From positions 361,829-425,828 of the forward strand of contig NZ_CAKLBP010000004.1 of assembly GCF_920984665.1 (NCBI RefSeq): 64,000 nt of DNA, in the 5' to 3' direction. Each line of letters starts with the position of its first letter. Positions within the stretch are counted from its first letter, which is position 1. Below the pieces are notes generated by a model, which had not been told where the DNA came from, did no database searches, and was given only the letters and a program-made list of their open reading frames with translations. Below are positions 1-9,019 of this stretch, piece by piece. This DNA is from Pedobacter sp. Leaf170 (GTDB taxonomy: Bacteria > Bacteroidota > Bacteroidia > Sphingobacteriales > Sphingobacteriaceae). The position numbers were made by a program, and so were the translations under genes.

Positions 1-1
1 T

Positions 2-256
2 TTAGATCAGAAAGATGGTATGATTAAACAACTTAATGCGCTATCAAACATGGGCCTTTTAAGCCGCTTGGTGGGCATGTTAACAGATTCTAGGAGTTTC
101 CTTTCTTTTCCACGCCACGAGTATTTTAGAAGAATTGTATGTAACCTTTTTGGAACAGATGTAGAGAACGGAGAGTTACCGAACGACATTGAGTGGATTG
201 GCAAGATAGTTAAGGATATTTCGTATTTTAACGCGAAAAATTATTTTAAATTTTAA
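2..256 (+). CDS. uxaC: Glucuronate (uronate) isomerase, C-terminal fragment
   Basis: This is the 3' end of a gene that begins before the window; the reading frame is open from base 2 to the stop at 256. UxaC isomerises D-glucuronate to D-fructuronate and D-galacturonate to D-tagaturonate, the first cytoplasmic step of uronate breakdown. The visible tail contains [24 protein letters not shown] and SYFNAKNYF, which match the conserved C-terminus of the family. The ATG at 20 is internal and is not a real start. The next genes are kdgK, eda and an ExuT-type transporter, so pathway context agrees with the assignment. The active site residues lie upstream and cannot be checked here. Confidence 0.88.
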   Translation, partial: LDQKDGMIKQLNALSNMGLLSRLVGMLTDSRSFLSFPRHEYFRRIVCNLFGTDVENGELPNDIEWIGKIVKDISYFNAKNYFKF

Positions 257-369
257 CCAAAACGAAGCTTTTATCAGGAAAATCCTTAGAATCAAATCGT
301 TTCAATCGTTTTCCTAAAATTTATATTTCAGCTATCAAAATAGCGTAAACACGCCGATTAATCAAAAAA

Positions 370-1437
370 ATGAGCAACCCGATATCATCTTCATTAAGAA
401 AAGGAGAAAAAGTTTTAAGCTTTGGCGAATTGCTTTTACGCATCTGCCCTGATATGGATGGACAATGGCTTAAAGAAAATAAGCTCCCTTTTTACATTGG
501 CGGTGCAGAGCTAAATGTTGCTACTGCCCTAGCTTTATGGAATGTTCCATCTGCTTATTTATCGGCTGTGCCTAAAAATTCGGTTACTGATGAGATTATT
601 GATTATTTAAACCATAAAAATATTGATACCAAACCCATGGTTTACCATGGAGATAGGTTGGGTTTATATTATCTACCAAAGGGAAAAGACTTGAAAAATG
701 CAGGCGTAATTTATGATAGGGCAAATTCTGCTTATGCAACTTTAATGCCCGGACAGATAAATTGGGATGAAGTTTTTGATGGTGTAACCTGGTTTCATTT
801 CAGTGCAATTTGTCCGGCAATAGATCAAAATATTGCCGATGTTTGCCTTGAAGCCTTAAAAGCTGCTCAATCAAAAAACATTACCATTTCTCTTGATTTG
901 AACTACCGTTCTAAACTTTGGAAATATGGTAAAGAACCTATTGAAATTTTACCAGAACTTGCCAAATATTGCACCTTGATTATGGGTAACGTTTGGGCTG
1001 CAAACAAAATGTTGGGCACTAACCTGCATGATGATTTAAAACCATCCGAAGGTTATGCAAAAGAAACGCTACTACAACAGGCAATTGAAACTTCTAAAGA
1101 GATAATAAAAGATTTTCCGGCATGTAAAGCGGTTGCAAATACTTTCCGTTTTGATAATGGAAAAGGAATTAGATATTATACCGCAATTTATACTGAAAAT
1201 GAATTAACAGTTTCGGCAGAATACGTTTCTGAAGAAATTTTAGATAAAGTTGGTAGCGGAGATTGTTTTATGGGCGGCTTGATTTATGGTTTTTACAACA
1301 ACCGCAGTGTACAAGAAACATTAGATTTTGCAACGGCTGCTGCCTACGATAAATTATACATTCCGAGCGATGCAACAACCAGCACCGTAATCGACATAGA
1401 AAAAAGAATTATACGAAATGATAAGCAACAAGCATAA
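370..1437 (+). CDS. kdgK: 2-keto-3-deoxygluconate kinase, PfkB family
   Basis: Phosphorylates 2-keto-3-deoxygluconate to KDPG in uronate catabolism. At 355 residues it has PfkB (ribokinase-like) hallmarks: an N-terminal substrate motif FGELLLRI (18-25), GGAELNVA (44-51), and the C-terminal anion-hole and catalytic-base motif GSGD (295-298). The family more often has GAGD here; the conservative Ala-to-Ser change keeps the catalytic Asp298. Substrate is inferred from context: the gene overlaps eda by 20 bases and lies downstream of uxaC. PfkB kinases are hard to tell apart by sequence, so fructokinase-type activity cannot be excluded from motifs alone. Confidence 0.85.
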   Translation: MSNPISSSLRKGEKVLSFGELLLRICPDMDGQWLKENKLPFYIGGAELNVATALALWNVPSAYLSAVPKNSVTDEIIDYLNHKNIDTKPMVYHGDRLGLYYLPKGKDLKNAGVIYDRANSAYATLMPGQINWDEVFDGVTWFHFSAICPAIDQNIADVCLEALKAAQSKNITISLDLNYRSKLWKYGKEPIEILPELAKYCTLIMGNVWAANKMLGTNLHDDLKPSEGYAKETLLQQAIETSKEIIKDFPACKAVANTFRFDNGKGIRYYTAIYTENELTVSAEYVSEEILDKVGSGDCFMGGLIYGFYNNRSVQETLDFATAAAYDKLYIPSDATTSTVIDIEKRIIRNDKQQA

Positions 1438-2080
1438 AATTTTAGATGCCATTTTAGAGCAAGGCATGTTACCACTTTTTTATCAGGATAGTGAAGCTGG
1501 AAGCGTAGAAATTTTGCGCACACTTTACAAAGCTGGTGTTCGTGTTTTTGAATATACAAATCGTGGTAAATCGGCTTTGCCAAATTTTAAAAAGCTAAAA
1601 GAAATTCGCGATGCGGAAATGCCAGATTTATATTTGGGTATCGGAACCATAAAAACGCCGGCAGATGCAAATGCATTTATCGAAGCCGGAACAGATTTTA
1701 TTGTTGCGCCAATTGTTAATCCTGCAGTTGCAGAAATTGCAAATAAAATTGGTATGCTTTGGATTCCAGGCTGTATGACGCCAACCGAAATCAGCATTGC
1801 ACAGGAACATAAAGCCATGTTAATTAAAATTTTCCCGGCTAACATTCTAGGTCCGGAATTTATTTCATCGATAAAAGATTTATTTGCCGGACAACTTTTT
1901 ATGCCAACAGGTGGTGTAGAAATTAATTTAGAAAACCTTAAAACATGGTTTAAATCTGGTGTTTGCGCTGTTGGAATGGGCAGCAAATTAATTAGTAAAG
2001 AGGTGATGAGTAAAGGTCTTTACGATGATTTATTCGAAAACACAAAATTAGCGCTTGATTTGATTAAAGAAAGCAAATAA
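1418..2080 (+). CDS. eda: KDPG / 4-hydroxy-2-oxoglutarate aldolase
   Basis: Class I aldolase that cleaves KDPG to pyruvate and glyceraldehyde 3-phosphate. The 220-residue protein has Glu45 and Arg49 in VRVFEYTNRG and the Schiff-base lysine at Lys137 in IKIFPAN, followed by the phosphate-binding PTGGV. Length and residue order are normal for Eda. The start ATG lies inside the kdgK 3' end (20-base overlap), so the two are probably translationally coupled. The transporter follows 20 bases later, which suggests a kdgK-eda-exuT operon. Pyruvate enters central metabolism, and the triose phosphate may be used by the GapN-like enzyme downstream. Confidence 0.93.
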   Translation: MISNKHKILDAILEQGMLPLFYQDSEAGSVEILRTLYKAGVRVFEYTNRGKSALPNFKKLKEIRDAEMPDLYLGIGTIKTPADANAFIEAGTDFIVAPIVNPAVAEIANKIGMLWIPGCMTPTEISIAQEHKAMLIKIFPANILGPEFISSIKDLFAGQLFMPTGGVEINLENLKTWFKSGVCAVGMGSKLISKEVMSKGLYDDLFENTKLALDLIKESK

Positions 2081-2100
2081 ATAACACAAACCTAACCAAA

Positions 2101-3546
2101 ATGAACCAATCAGTTAAAGGAAATTACAGATGGACGATTTGTGCGCTATTGTTTGTAGCAACAACCATTAATTATTTAGATAGACAAGTTCTTTCGCTTA
2201 CCTGGAAAGATTATTTCGTTCCTGAATTTCACTGGACAGATAGCGATTACGGCACAATTACCGCACTTTTCTCTCTCTTTTATGCAATTTCGATGTTAAT
2301 AGCAGGCCGTTTTGTAGATTGGATGGACACCAAAAAGGGGTTCTTGTGGGCAATCGGCATTTGGTCTGTAGGTGCTTGTATTCATGCTTTCTGCGGTATT
2401 GCAACTTCTGGTTTAATTACCGGCGATTGGGCTTTAAGTTTCTCAGGCGCTAAAGAATCCCTTTCAACCGTTGGCAATACAAGTTTAATTTTATCTACAA
2501 GTTTATCATTATTTATTTTCGCACGTTTTGTACTTGCATTGGGCGAAGCAGGTAATTTCCCTGCGGCAATAAAAGCCACAGCCGAATATTTCCCTAAAAA
2601 AGACAGGGCTTTTTCTACAAGTATATTTAATGCTGGGGCAACTGTTGGTGCATTAGCGGCACCAGTTACCATTCCATACATAGCAGAAGCTTATGGTTGG
2701 GAAATGTCTTTCCTAATTATCGGTGCATTAGGTTTTATCTGGATGTTTTTTTGGATTCTACTTTACGGCAAACCTGAAACGCATCCACGTGTAAGTAAAG
2801 AGGAGTTAGCCTACATACAGCAAGATATCGTGGTAACCGAACAACTTTCTGAAACGGTTACAGCGGCATCACCAGTAAAAAAATTATCATTTACCGATTG
2901 CCTTAAATTTAAACAAACCTGGGCTTTTGCTTTTGGTAAATTTATGACAGATGGAGTTTGGTGGTTTTATCTGTTCTGGTCGCCAGCTTACTTAAAAGAT
3001 ATTTATAAAATGAATGGTACCGAAAGTGCATTTCCGTTATTCATTTTGTATGTTATTACCTTGTTATCTATTGTTGGTGGTTGGTTACCATCGTATTTTG
3101 TAAGCAAGAAAAATATGAATCCTTATGATGGAAGAATGAAAGCCATGCTAATTTTTGCATTTTTCCCTTTACTTGCTTTGCTTGCGCAGCCATTAGGTGG
3201 CTATACTTTTTGGTTACCGGTTATAATAATTGGTATTGCCGGTGCGGCACATCAGGCTTGGTCTGCAAATATTTTTTCAACCGTAGGTGATATGTTCCCT
3301 AAACAAGCCATTGCAACAGTAACCGGAATTGGTGGTATGGCCGGAGGTTTAGGCTCGTTTTTTATAAACAAAGGCTCTGGAGTACTGTTTACTTTTGCGG
3401 GCGATACTCAAATGACTTTTATGGGTTTTCAAGGCAAAGAAGCTGGCTATTTCATTGTATTTTCTTTTTGCGCCATTGCCTACCTTATTGGCTGGATAGT
3501 AATGAAAACCTTGGTACCAACTTATAAAATTGTCGAAGTAAAATAA
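2101..3546 (+). CDS. exuT: MFS hexuronate transporter, ExuT-type
   Basis: Predicted 12-helix inner-membrane symporter of the anion:cation symporter branch of the major facilitator superfamily (481 residues). Supporting motifs are TINYLDRQVLS in helix 1, GRFVDWMDTKKG in the loop between helices 2 and 3, and FARFVLALGEAGNFPAAIKA, a typical ExuT/GudP signature. A hydrophilic stretch near residues 230-260 fits the central cytoplasmic loop. It starts 20 bases after eda and closes the uronate operon, so galacturonate or glucuronate is the likely substrate; substrate choice is inferred from neighbours. A small hairpin at 3558-3580 follows the stop. Confidence 0.85.
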   Translation: MNQSVKGNYRWTICALLFVATTINYLDRQVLSLTWKDYFVPEFHWTDSDYGTITALFSLFYAISMLIAGRFVDWMDTKKGFLWAIGIWSVGACIHAFCGIATSGLITGDWALSFSGAKESLSTVGNTSLILSTSLSLFIFARFVLALGEAGNFPAAIKATAEYFPKKDRAFSTSIFNAGATVGALAAPVTIPYIAEAYGWEMSFLIIGALGFIWMFFWILLYGKPETHPRVSKEELAYIQQDIVVTEQLSETVTAASPVKKLSFTDCLKFKQTWAFAFGKFMTDGVWWFYLFWSPAYLKDIYKMNGTESAFPLFILYVITLLSIVGGWLPSYFVSKKNMNPYDGRMKAMLIFAFFPLLALLAQPLGGYTFWLPVIIIGIAGAAHQAWSANIFSTVGDMFPKQAIATVTGIGGMAGGLGSFFINKGSGVLFTFAGDTQMTFMGFQGKEAGYFIVFSFCAIAYLIGWIVMKTLVPTYKIVEVK

Positions 3547-3557
3547 ATTCATTTTCC

Positions 3558-3580
3558 ATGCGCCTTTAAAAAAGGCACAT
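3558..3580 (+). terminator. Hairpin after exuT
   Basis: A 10-base stem with one mismatch (ATGCGCCTTT / AAAGGCACAT) sits 12 bases after the exuT stop. There is no good T-run on the plus side, so it may be a weak terminator or an mRNA-end stabilising hairpin. Confidence 0.35.
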
Positions 3581-3663
3581 AGAAAAACATATAAAAGCAC
3601 TAAACAACAAATCTATACTTAAACTATAGATTTACCGAATTATAAACCTAACAATAAACCAAC

Positions 3664-5289
3664 TTGAGCACAAACTTAAACCTCGAAAGCATTTTCGTTG
3701 ATGAAAGCCAGATTCCGGAAGAATTTAGGCTTCACGAAGAAATAGAGCAGAAAGAGTTTCTCTCTAATGGAGAAATGAAAACCTGGAATGGTCCATTCAA
3801 TGATGTTTTTTCGCCGGTGTGTGTAAAAACGCCCGAAGGCTTAAAACGTAAACGGATTGGCAGCTTTCCGGTTTGCACTGAAAAAGAATCAACAGAAGCA
3901 CTTGATGCCGCAGTTGCTGCTTATGATAATGGCCGCGGACAATGGCCAACCATGAGCGTTGCGGATAGAATTAGTTGTGTAGAAAACTTTACACATAAAA
4001 TGATTGAGCAAAAGCAAATTGTTGCGAAGTTAATTATGTGGGAAATCGGTAAATCTTATGCAGATTCTATCAAGGAATTTGACCGTACCGTTGAGTATAT
4101 TTATGCAACTATTGATGCCTTAAAAGATATCGACCGTCAATCCTCTCGTTTTGAACAAGAACAAGGTATTATTGCTCAGGTTCGTCGTTCGCCATTGGGC
4201 GTTGTATTGTGTATGGGGCCGTTTAATTATCCATTGAATGAAACTTTCACTACCTTAATTCCGGCTTTGATAATGGGCAATACGCTACTTTTTAAACCAC
4301 CTAAGCATGGTACATTATTGCATTATCCATTATTAGAGGCTTTTCGTTCGAGTTTTCCAAAAGGTGTTGTAAATACCATTTATGGAAGAGGAAATACGAT
4401 TGTGCCTGGATTAATGAAATCTGGTAAGGTAAATGTATTAACCTTAATTGGTTCGAGTAAGGTTGCGAATGAGTTGAAAAAACTGCATCCAAAAGTGAAT
4501 CGCTTAAGAGCAATTTTAGGACTTGACGCAAAAAATGCTGCAATTATCACTAAAGATGCAGATTTGGATTTAGCCGTTTCTGAAACTGTTTTAGGTTCAT
4601 TATCATTTAACGGACAGCGTTGTACGGCGATTAAAATTGTGTACGTACACCGCAGCCTTGCACAAGAATTTTTAAAGCGTTTATCAGCAGAAGTAGAAAA
4701 ATTAAAATTTGGAATGCCTTGGGAAAAAGGAGTTGCATTAACACCGCTTCCTGAGTTGAACAAGCCAGAATATTTAAAAGATTGCATTGATGATGCAGTA
4801 TCTCATGGCGCAAAAGTGGTTAACAAAAACGGCGGACAAACCTTGGAGACTTTTGTGTATCCGGCAATTGTATATCCGGTTAACAGCAACATGAAATTGT
4901 ATCGTGAAGAACAATTTGGCCCGGTAATTCCGGTTGTTCCATTTGATGATTTGGAAGAACCAATCGAGTATTTAATTGGCTCACCACATGGTCAACAAGT
5001 TAGTATTTTTAGTAATAACGCGGCTGTAATCTCTTCACTTATCGATCCATTGGTAAATCAGGTAAGCAGGGTTAACGTAAATTGCCAGTGCCAACGTGGT
5101 CCGGATGTTTTTCCATTTACCGGAAGAAAAGACAGTGCCGAAGGAACGCTTTCAGTTGTTGATGCTTTACGCTCGTTTTCAATTCGTTCGTTAGTTGCAA
5201 CCAAATTAACAGATAATAATAAGAAACTGTTAAACGAAATTGTAAGCGGAGATGATTCTAACTTCTTAAGTACGAAGTATATTTTTTAA
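3664..5289 (+). CDS. GapN-like NADP-dependent glyceraldehyde-3-phosphate dehydrogenase (ALDH superfamily)
   Basis: A 541-residue aldehyde dehydrogenase that most resembles non-phosphorylating GAPDH, which oxidises glyceraldehyde 3-phosphate to 3-phosphoglycerate with NADP. It has the ALDH Asn motif FNYP (187-190), the cofactor loop GSSK (263-266), catalytic Cys320 in GQRCTA, and a GapN-like C-terminal QRGPDVFPFTGRKDS. The usual general-base motif LELGGK reads LGLDAK (285-290), so the expected Glu is Gly at 286. The start is TTG at 3664: an in-frame stop lies at 3655 and the first ATG would remove 37 residues of apparent family sequence. Position after the KDPG aldolase operon suggests it handles the triose phosphate. 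Another aldehyde substrate is possible. Confidence 0.78.
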   Translation: MSTNLNLESIFVDESQIPEEFRLHEEIEQKEFLSNGEMKTWNGPFNDVFSPVCVKTPEGLKRKRIGSFPVCTEKESTEALDAAVAAYDNGRGQWPTMSVADRISCVENFTHKMIEQKQIVAKLIMWEIGKSYADSIKEFDRTVEYIYATIDALKDIDRQSSRFEQEQGIIAQVRRSPLGVVLCMGPFNYPLNETFTTLIPALIMGNTLLFKPPKHGTLLHYPLLEAFRSSFPKGVVNTIYGRGNTIVPGLMKSGKVNVLTLIGSSKVANELKKLHPKVNRLRAILGLDAKNAAIITKDADLDLAVSETVLGSLSFNGQRCTAIKIVYVHRSLAQEFLKRLSAEVEKLKFGMPWEKGVALTPLPELNKPEYLKDCIDDAVSHGAKVVNKNGGQTLETFVYPAIVYPVNSNMKLYREEQFGPVIPVVPFDDLEEPIEYLIGSPHGQQVSIFSNNAAVISSLIDPLVNQVSRVNVNCQCQRGPDVFPFTGRKDSAEGTLSVVDALRSFSIRSLVATKLTDNNKKLLNEIVSGDDSNFLSTKYIF

Positions 5290-5301
5290 AGTAAATAGTC
5301 G

Positions 5302-5367
5302 AATCGTCATTGCGAGGCACGAAGCAATCTATTAGTAAAGATTGCTTCGTGCCTCGCAATGACGATT
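5302..5367. repeat. REP-like palindrome, family A, copy 1
   Basis: Near-perfect inverted repeat: the left arm 5302-5330 and right arm 5339-5367 are reverse complements with an 8-base loop. The core right arm begins ATTGCTTCGTGCCTCGCAAT. It sits between two convergent genes and could act as a bidirectional terminator or mRNA-end stabiliser. The same core recurs at five other sites in this window. Confidence 0.9.
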
Positions 5368-5369
5368 TT

Positions 5370-6128
5370 TTACCGCAACTTCTTCACCAAATTTAATTTC
5401 AGTTCTTTAATCCCTTCCACTACTAAACCTGCAATTTGCCGGGCACCTTCAGGACTTAAATGCGTATCATCTTTCTTGCCTGCCGGATAATTCACATGCC
5501 CGGAATCGACATAGTTAAAAAGTTTAATTGATGGTTTGTCACCTAATCTCTTCAATAAACTTTCAGTTTTAACCAACATATCAATAAGTGGAACTTTTAA
5601 AGAATCTGCAACTGCTCTGGTCGCTTTTGGATAATCGCCATGCGTATCCATCAACTTACCATCTTTAAAACTTCTTCTCGATATCGGTGTTAACAAAATC
5701 GGTATAGCGTTTTTATTCCTTGTTTCTAAAACATATTTGCAAAGGTTGGCTTTAAATTCACTAATTGATGTGCCTGTACCTGGCTTGTCAATCTTTTCAT
5801 CATTATGGCCAAATTCTATAAACACATAATCGCCAGGTTGTAGTTTTTCAGTTATTGGCTGCCATTGTTTTTCATTTAAAAAAGATTTTGTGCTTCGGCC
5901 ATTTAGCGCTCTGTTATCAATAACCACAGATTTTTTAAAAAACGATTGAATCTCCATTCCCCAACCTGTTTCCGGATAAGCCTTTGCTTGTTTGTTTGCA
6001 GCTGTCGAATCGCCAATTATGTAAATTGTGATTTGTTTTTTAATTGCGAAAGACATCAATAGTATCGAGCAAACCACTACAATGCTAAAAATTATTGTTG
6101 ATTTATTTTTTAGGATTCCAGCCATCAT
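5370..6128 (-). CDS. Rhamnogalacturonan acetylesterase-like SGNH hydrolase (CE12 type)
   Basis: Secreted esterase expected to remove acetyl groups from pectin backbones. SGNH blocks are clear: the nucleophile motif GDSTAAN, GRSTKSF (block II Gly), FGHND (block III Asn), and a C-terminal DDTH supplying Asp and His. The open frame extends to 6170, but that start overlaps the upstream pectinesterase by 68 bases. The paired ATGs at 6125-6128 give a compact start followed by a signal peptide or anchor (KNKSTIIFSIVVVCSILLMS). The gene follows pectinesterase with a short overlap, so they are probably cotranscribed. CE12 assignment rests on motifs plus the pectin context. Confidence 0.85.
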   Translation of the reverse strand: MMAGILKNKSTIIFSIVVVCSILLMSFAIKKQITIYIIGDSTAANKQAKAYPETGWGMEIQSFFKKSVVIDNRALNGRSTKSFLNEKQWQPITEKLQPGDYVFIEFGHNDEKIDKPGTGTSISEFKANLCKYVLETRNKNAIPILLTPISRRSFKDGKLMDTHGDYPKATRAVADSLKVPLIDMLVKTESLLKRLGDKPSIKLFNYVDSGHVNYPAGKKDDTHLSPEGARQIAGLVVEGIKELKLNLVKKLR

Positions 6129-7116
6129 AACCATACAAAATATTTGAAACAGTATATTTCTTTGCCTCATTTTTACTCAATTGCTTAGCCCAAATTACGC
6201 GTTGCGACGTTACCGAGCCTTCGCCAACATTTTTGAACTCTCCATAAAAAACTGTTTTTTCCTTATCAGGAAACATGGCATCACCTTTCCATGGATTCCA
6301 GCCATCTGCCGAAATATGTTTTCCTAAATCACAGAACAGAAAAACTGTTTTAGCATAAGGCCGCCATGGCCTGCCCAAATAAGCCTTGTTTACATCTGCT
6401 TCTGCAATTAACTTACAATGCAAAAATACAAAGCCAAATGTTTGTGCTTTTAATGTTGATGCAGCGGTGATAAAGGAATTTGTTAAATTCTTAATCGTAC
6501 AGTCTTCAAATACAACAGTTGCCGAGCCAAAAATAAAATCGGTTGTGCCTTCTATATAACAGCTAGCATAATATTGCCTACTATTATCTGTGGCCAAATA
6601 AAGTGTATCCTGATTCCCTAAAAAACTACAATTTAGCGCTGAAAATCTATCTCCTTCAACATGTAAAGCAACCGCCTGGCCAACTCTACCTGCGGTATTG
6701 GCAATTGTTAAATTTTTAAAAGTAACATCATTCGCTTTTACCTGCACAGTAAAAGAAGTGAATGTAGAAAACTTAGCATTACCAAACTCATCCCTACCAG
6801 ATGGAACCAGTTTACCTGAATAATCGTTATTGGTAATAATTGTGTTTGATTTGCTTTCTCCAATTAATAAAATTTTTGTTTTCCATGATGGAATAATAAT
6901 CTTTTCGTTGTAAGTTCCGTTTTTTACAAAAATTTCAACTTCTTGCGCCCCTAAATCACGTATTGAATTTATGGCTTCCTGTATGGTTTTATAATTGCCA
7001 GTTCCGCTTTTATCAACAGTAATTTTTGAAAGATAAGTTTTATTCTGTGCGGATAAATCTCTTCCAGCAACGAGTAAAAGAAATAAGATGATAACCTTTG
7101 AGTAAATAAATTTCAT
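6103..7116 (-). CDS. Pectinesterase (pectin methylesterase, CE8)
   Basis: Secreted or periplasmic enzyme that hydrolyses methyl esters of homogalacturonan. It is a right-handed beta-helix protein with every CE8 signature, numbered from the longer frame at 7137: Gln154 in GQAVALHV, QDTLY (176-180) with the acid/base Asp177, DFIFG (200-204) with nucleophile Asp200, and LGRPW (254-258) with Arg256 and Trp258. The start is set at 7116, where MKFIYSKVIILFLLLVAG forms a good signal peptide ending near LSAQ. It lies 99 bases behind susD with a hairpin terminator between them, so it may have partly separate expression. Confidence 0.95.
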   Translation of the reverse strand: MKFIYSKVIILFLLLVAGRDLSAQNKTYLSKITVDKSGTGNYKTIQEAINSIRDLGAQEVEIFVKNGTYNEKIIIPSWKTKILLIGESKSNTIITNNDYSGKLVPSGRDEFGNAKFSTFTSFTVQVKANDVTFKNLTIANTAGRVGQAVALHVEGDRFSALNCSFLGNQDTLYLATDNSRQYYASCYIEGTTDFIFGSATVVFEDCTIKNLTNSFITAASTLKAQTFGFVFLHCKLIAEADVNKAYLGRPWRPYAKTVFLFCDLGKHISADGWNPWKGDAMFPDKEKTVFYGEFKNVGEGSVTSQRVIWAKQLSKNEAKKYTVSNILYGYDGWNPKK

Positions 7117-7160
7117 TTTATTAGAATTGATTAGCAAAGCGATTAGATTAATTCGTCATA

Positions 7161-7190
7161 AAAAAAGGGCTAATAAAAATAGCCCTTTTT
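7161..7190 (-). terminator. Intrinsic terminator after susD
   Basis: Perfect stem AAAAAGGGCTA / TAGCCCTTTTT with a 7-base A/T loop. Read on the minus strand it is followed by a T-run. It falls between susD and pectinesterase and probably lowers read-through into the two esterase genes. Confidence 0.8.
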
Positions 7191-7215
7191 AAATTAATTG
7201 TTTGGTTTAAATTTT

Positions 7216-9009
7216 TTAATAACCGTATAACTGTCCGCCCAACTTCGGATTAGCATCAATTACAGATTGCGGCAGTGGTAATAATTCGCTTTTATTTGGT
7301 GTAAACGCAATTGCGTAATAGGCAAGTAATGTGCTATTAATTGTTGTTGGATTAACCCATGCCACATTTGCCGAACCAGTAGGTGCCGTTGGAGATGGCG
7401 AGTAAAATGAATTAAGCCATACCACAGTTGCCTGGTTTGGTGTGTAATACATGGTTGCAGGTAAATTTGCGTAAGGAGCAGACCTGGCTGCCATAAGCGC
7501 TAAGTTTGTTTTTGTTTCAGCAATTTTTGATGCAAGCATATTCCATCTGATTAAATCATATTTACGAATACCTTCACCGCCAAATTCAAACTGACGCTCT
7601 TTAACAATCGCATTGAAGAAACCAGTATAATCTGAAGGCGTAGTTCCAATTAGTGATGCTGTACCACCAAATCCACGCACTCTCACTTGCTCAAAAGCAG
7701 CTTTTGCAGCAGCAGTTGGCCCGGCGCTTAATTCATTATCTGCTTCAGCAAACATTAAAAGCACATCAGAAAAACGAATAATTGGCCAGTTAACACCAAA
7801 ATACTGAGATGCGCTTGTTAAAACAGATGGCGTTTGCCAGTCTCTTCTAAACTTTCCATCAAGCATGGTAACCAAAGAACGTGGACGTAAAGTTAATTCC
7901 AGGTTATTATCGTATGGCGCACAGGTAACATCTCTGCGTCTATCGTTTGCATCAAAAGCATAAAAATAAGTTGGTAAAATGGTTAAGGCTGCATTTCCAA
8001 ATGCTGTTGTACCAGGCGTGGCAACTGTAAATTGGCGAGGGCCGTTGTAATAACCAAGTTTACTATCGCCCACACCCGAGCTTCCTCCGGTCATACCAAC
8101 TTCCCAAAGTATTTCTCCATTTGCTTCAAAACGGTGTGCATTTAAGGCATCTTTAAAAACAGATTGAAAACTTGCATTTAATTTATGGTCGGCCCTGGCC
8201 ATAATTATTGCACATTCATCTTTAGCAATCTGATAAAATGTTTTGTAATCGGCATTACGCTTCATAGTTCTGTCACTTCTTAAAGAATATCCACCTCTAA
8301 ATAAAGCATAACGGGCACGTAGCGCTCTAATTGCACCCTGACTTAATCTATCGCTTGTTACAGAAGATTCTGTACGCCAGGGAACTAAAGGAGCAGCAAC
8401 AGCTAGGTCTTTAATAATGCGGTTGTAAATGGTATCTCTATCTGTTCTACCATTGTATGGGTCAGAAACATTTATTGATGAGGTAAACTGAGCCGGAACA
8501 TCACCCCAATTTCTAATAATTTCGAAATAAAACTGTGCCCTCAAAGCCAATGCTTCGCCATAAAGTCTTTTGAGTTCTTTTTGATCTGCTGCACTACCAT
8601 TTGTATAAGCATCCATTTTTGGAATATTATCTATACAAATGTTTGCACGTTCTATACCCGTATATAATTGATTGAAGGGGCCTGCCAACTGTGTATTAGC
8701 AGGTTGAACGTTAAAGTGGGCAATATCTCTACGTTCATTATCCGGATAAGGTGTTCCACCCTGACCCATCATTTCATCATTATCGTATGGATAATACATA
8801 CTTAATCGTATGCCGTAGCCTTGGTCGCCACCAAGCGCTGAATAAGCACCCAAAACAGCCTTTTGTGCATTTGTTACGTTACTGAAAACGTAATCGTTAC
8901 CGAAAGATGAAATTGGTTCTACTTCTAAAAATTTTTTACAAGAAGAAACGGTGAAAAGTGTTGTGGTGATAAAAATTCCACCTATAATTAATTTTAAATT
9001 AGTTTTCAT
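7216..9009 (-). CDS. susD: SusD/RagB family glycan-binding lipoprotein
   Basis: Surface-exposed lipoprotein that binds oligosaccharides and forms the lid of the SusC channel. The N-terminus is a lipoprotein signal with lipobox SSCKK. The 597 residues have the TPR-like SusD features, including YFEIIRNWGDVP near residue 160, a C-terminal RQFEFGGEGIRKYDLIRW, and the terminal LLPLPQ region. Its start is only 10 bases after the susC stop, so the pair is cotranscribed. The linked pectinesterase, CE12-type esterase and uronate genes point to a pectin-derived ligand; the exact ligand is inferred, not read. Confidence 0.95.
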   Translation of the reverse strand: MKTNLKLIIGGIFITTTLFTVSSCKKFLEVEPISSFGNDYVFSNVTNAQKAVLGAYSALGGDQGYGIRLSMYYPYDNDEMMGQGGTPYPDNERRDIAHFNVQPANTQLAGPFNQLYTGIERANICIDNIPKMDAYTNGSAADQKELKRLYGEALALRAQFYFEIIRNWGDVPAQFTSSINVSDPYNGRTDRDTIYNRIIKDLAVAAPLVPWRTESSVTSDRLSQGAIRALRARYALFRGGYSLRSDRTMKRNADYKTFYQIAKDECAIIMARADHKLNASFQSVFKDALNAHRFEANGEILWEVGMTGGSSGVGDSKLGYYNGPRQFTVATPGTTAFGNAALTILPTYFYAFDANDRRRDVTCAPYDNNLELTLRPRSLVTMLDGKFRRDWQTPSVLTSASQYFGVNWPIIRFSDVLLMFAEADNELSAGPTAAAKAAFEQVRVRGFGGTASLIGTTPSDYTGFFNAIVKERQFEFGGEGIRKYDLIRWNMLASKIAETKTNLALMAARSAPYANLPATMYYTPNQATVVWLNSFYSPSPTAPTGSANVAWVNPTTINSTLLAYYAIAFTPNKSELLPLPQSVIDANPKLGGQLYGY

Positions 9010-9019
9010 TTTGCTCAGT

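Noticed and set aside
20..256. A complete 78-residue gene starting at the ATG at 20
   Set aside because: The frame stays open to base 2 and the content is the uxaC C-terminus; the ATG is an internal Met.
1525..1986. Antisense frames over eda, exuT and gapN
   Set aside because: They lie wholly within well supported genes and show no family motif.
5302..5367. Sigma-54 (-24/-12) promoter in GGCACGAAGC of family A repeats
   Set aside because: The GG-to-GC spacing is too short for sigma-54, and the sequence is explained by the palindrome.
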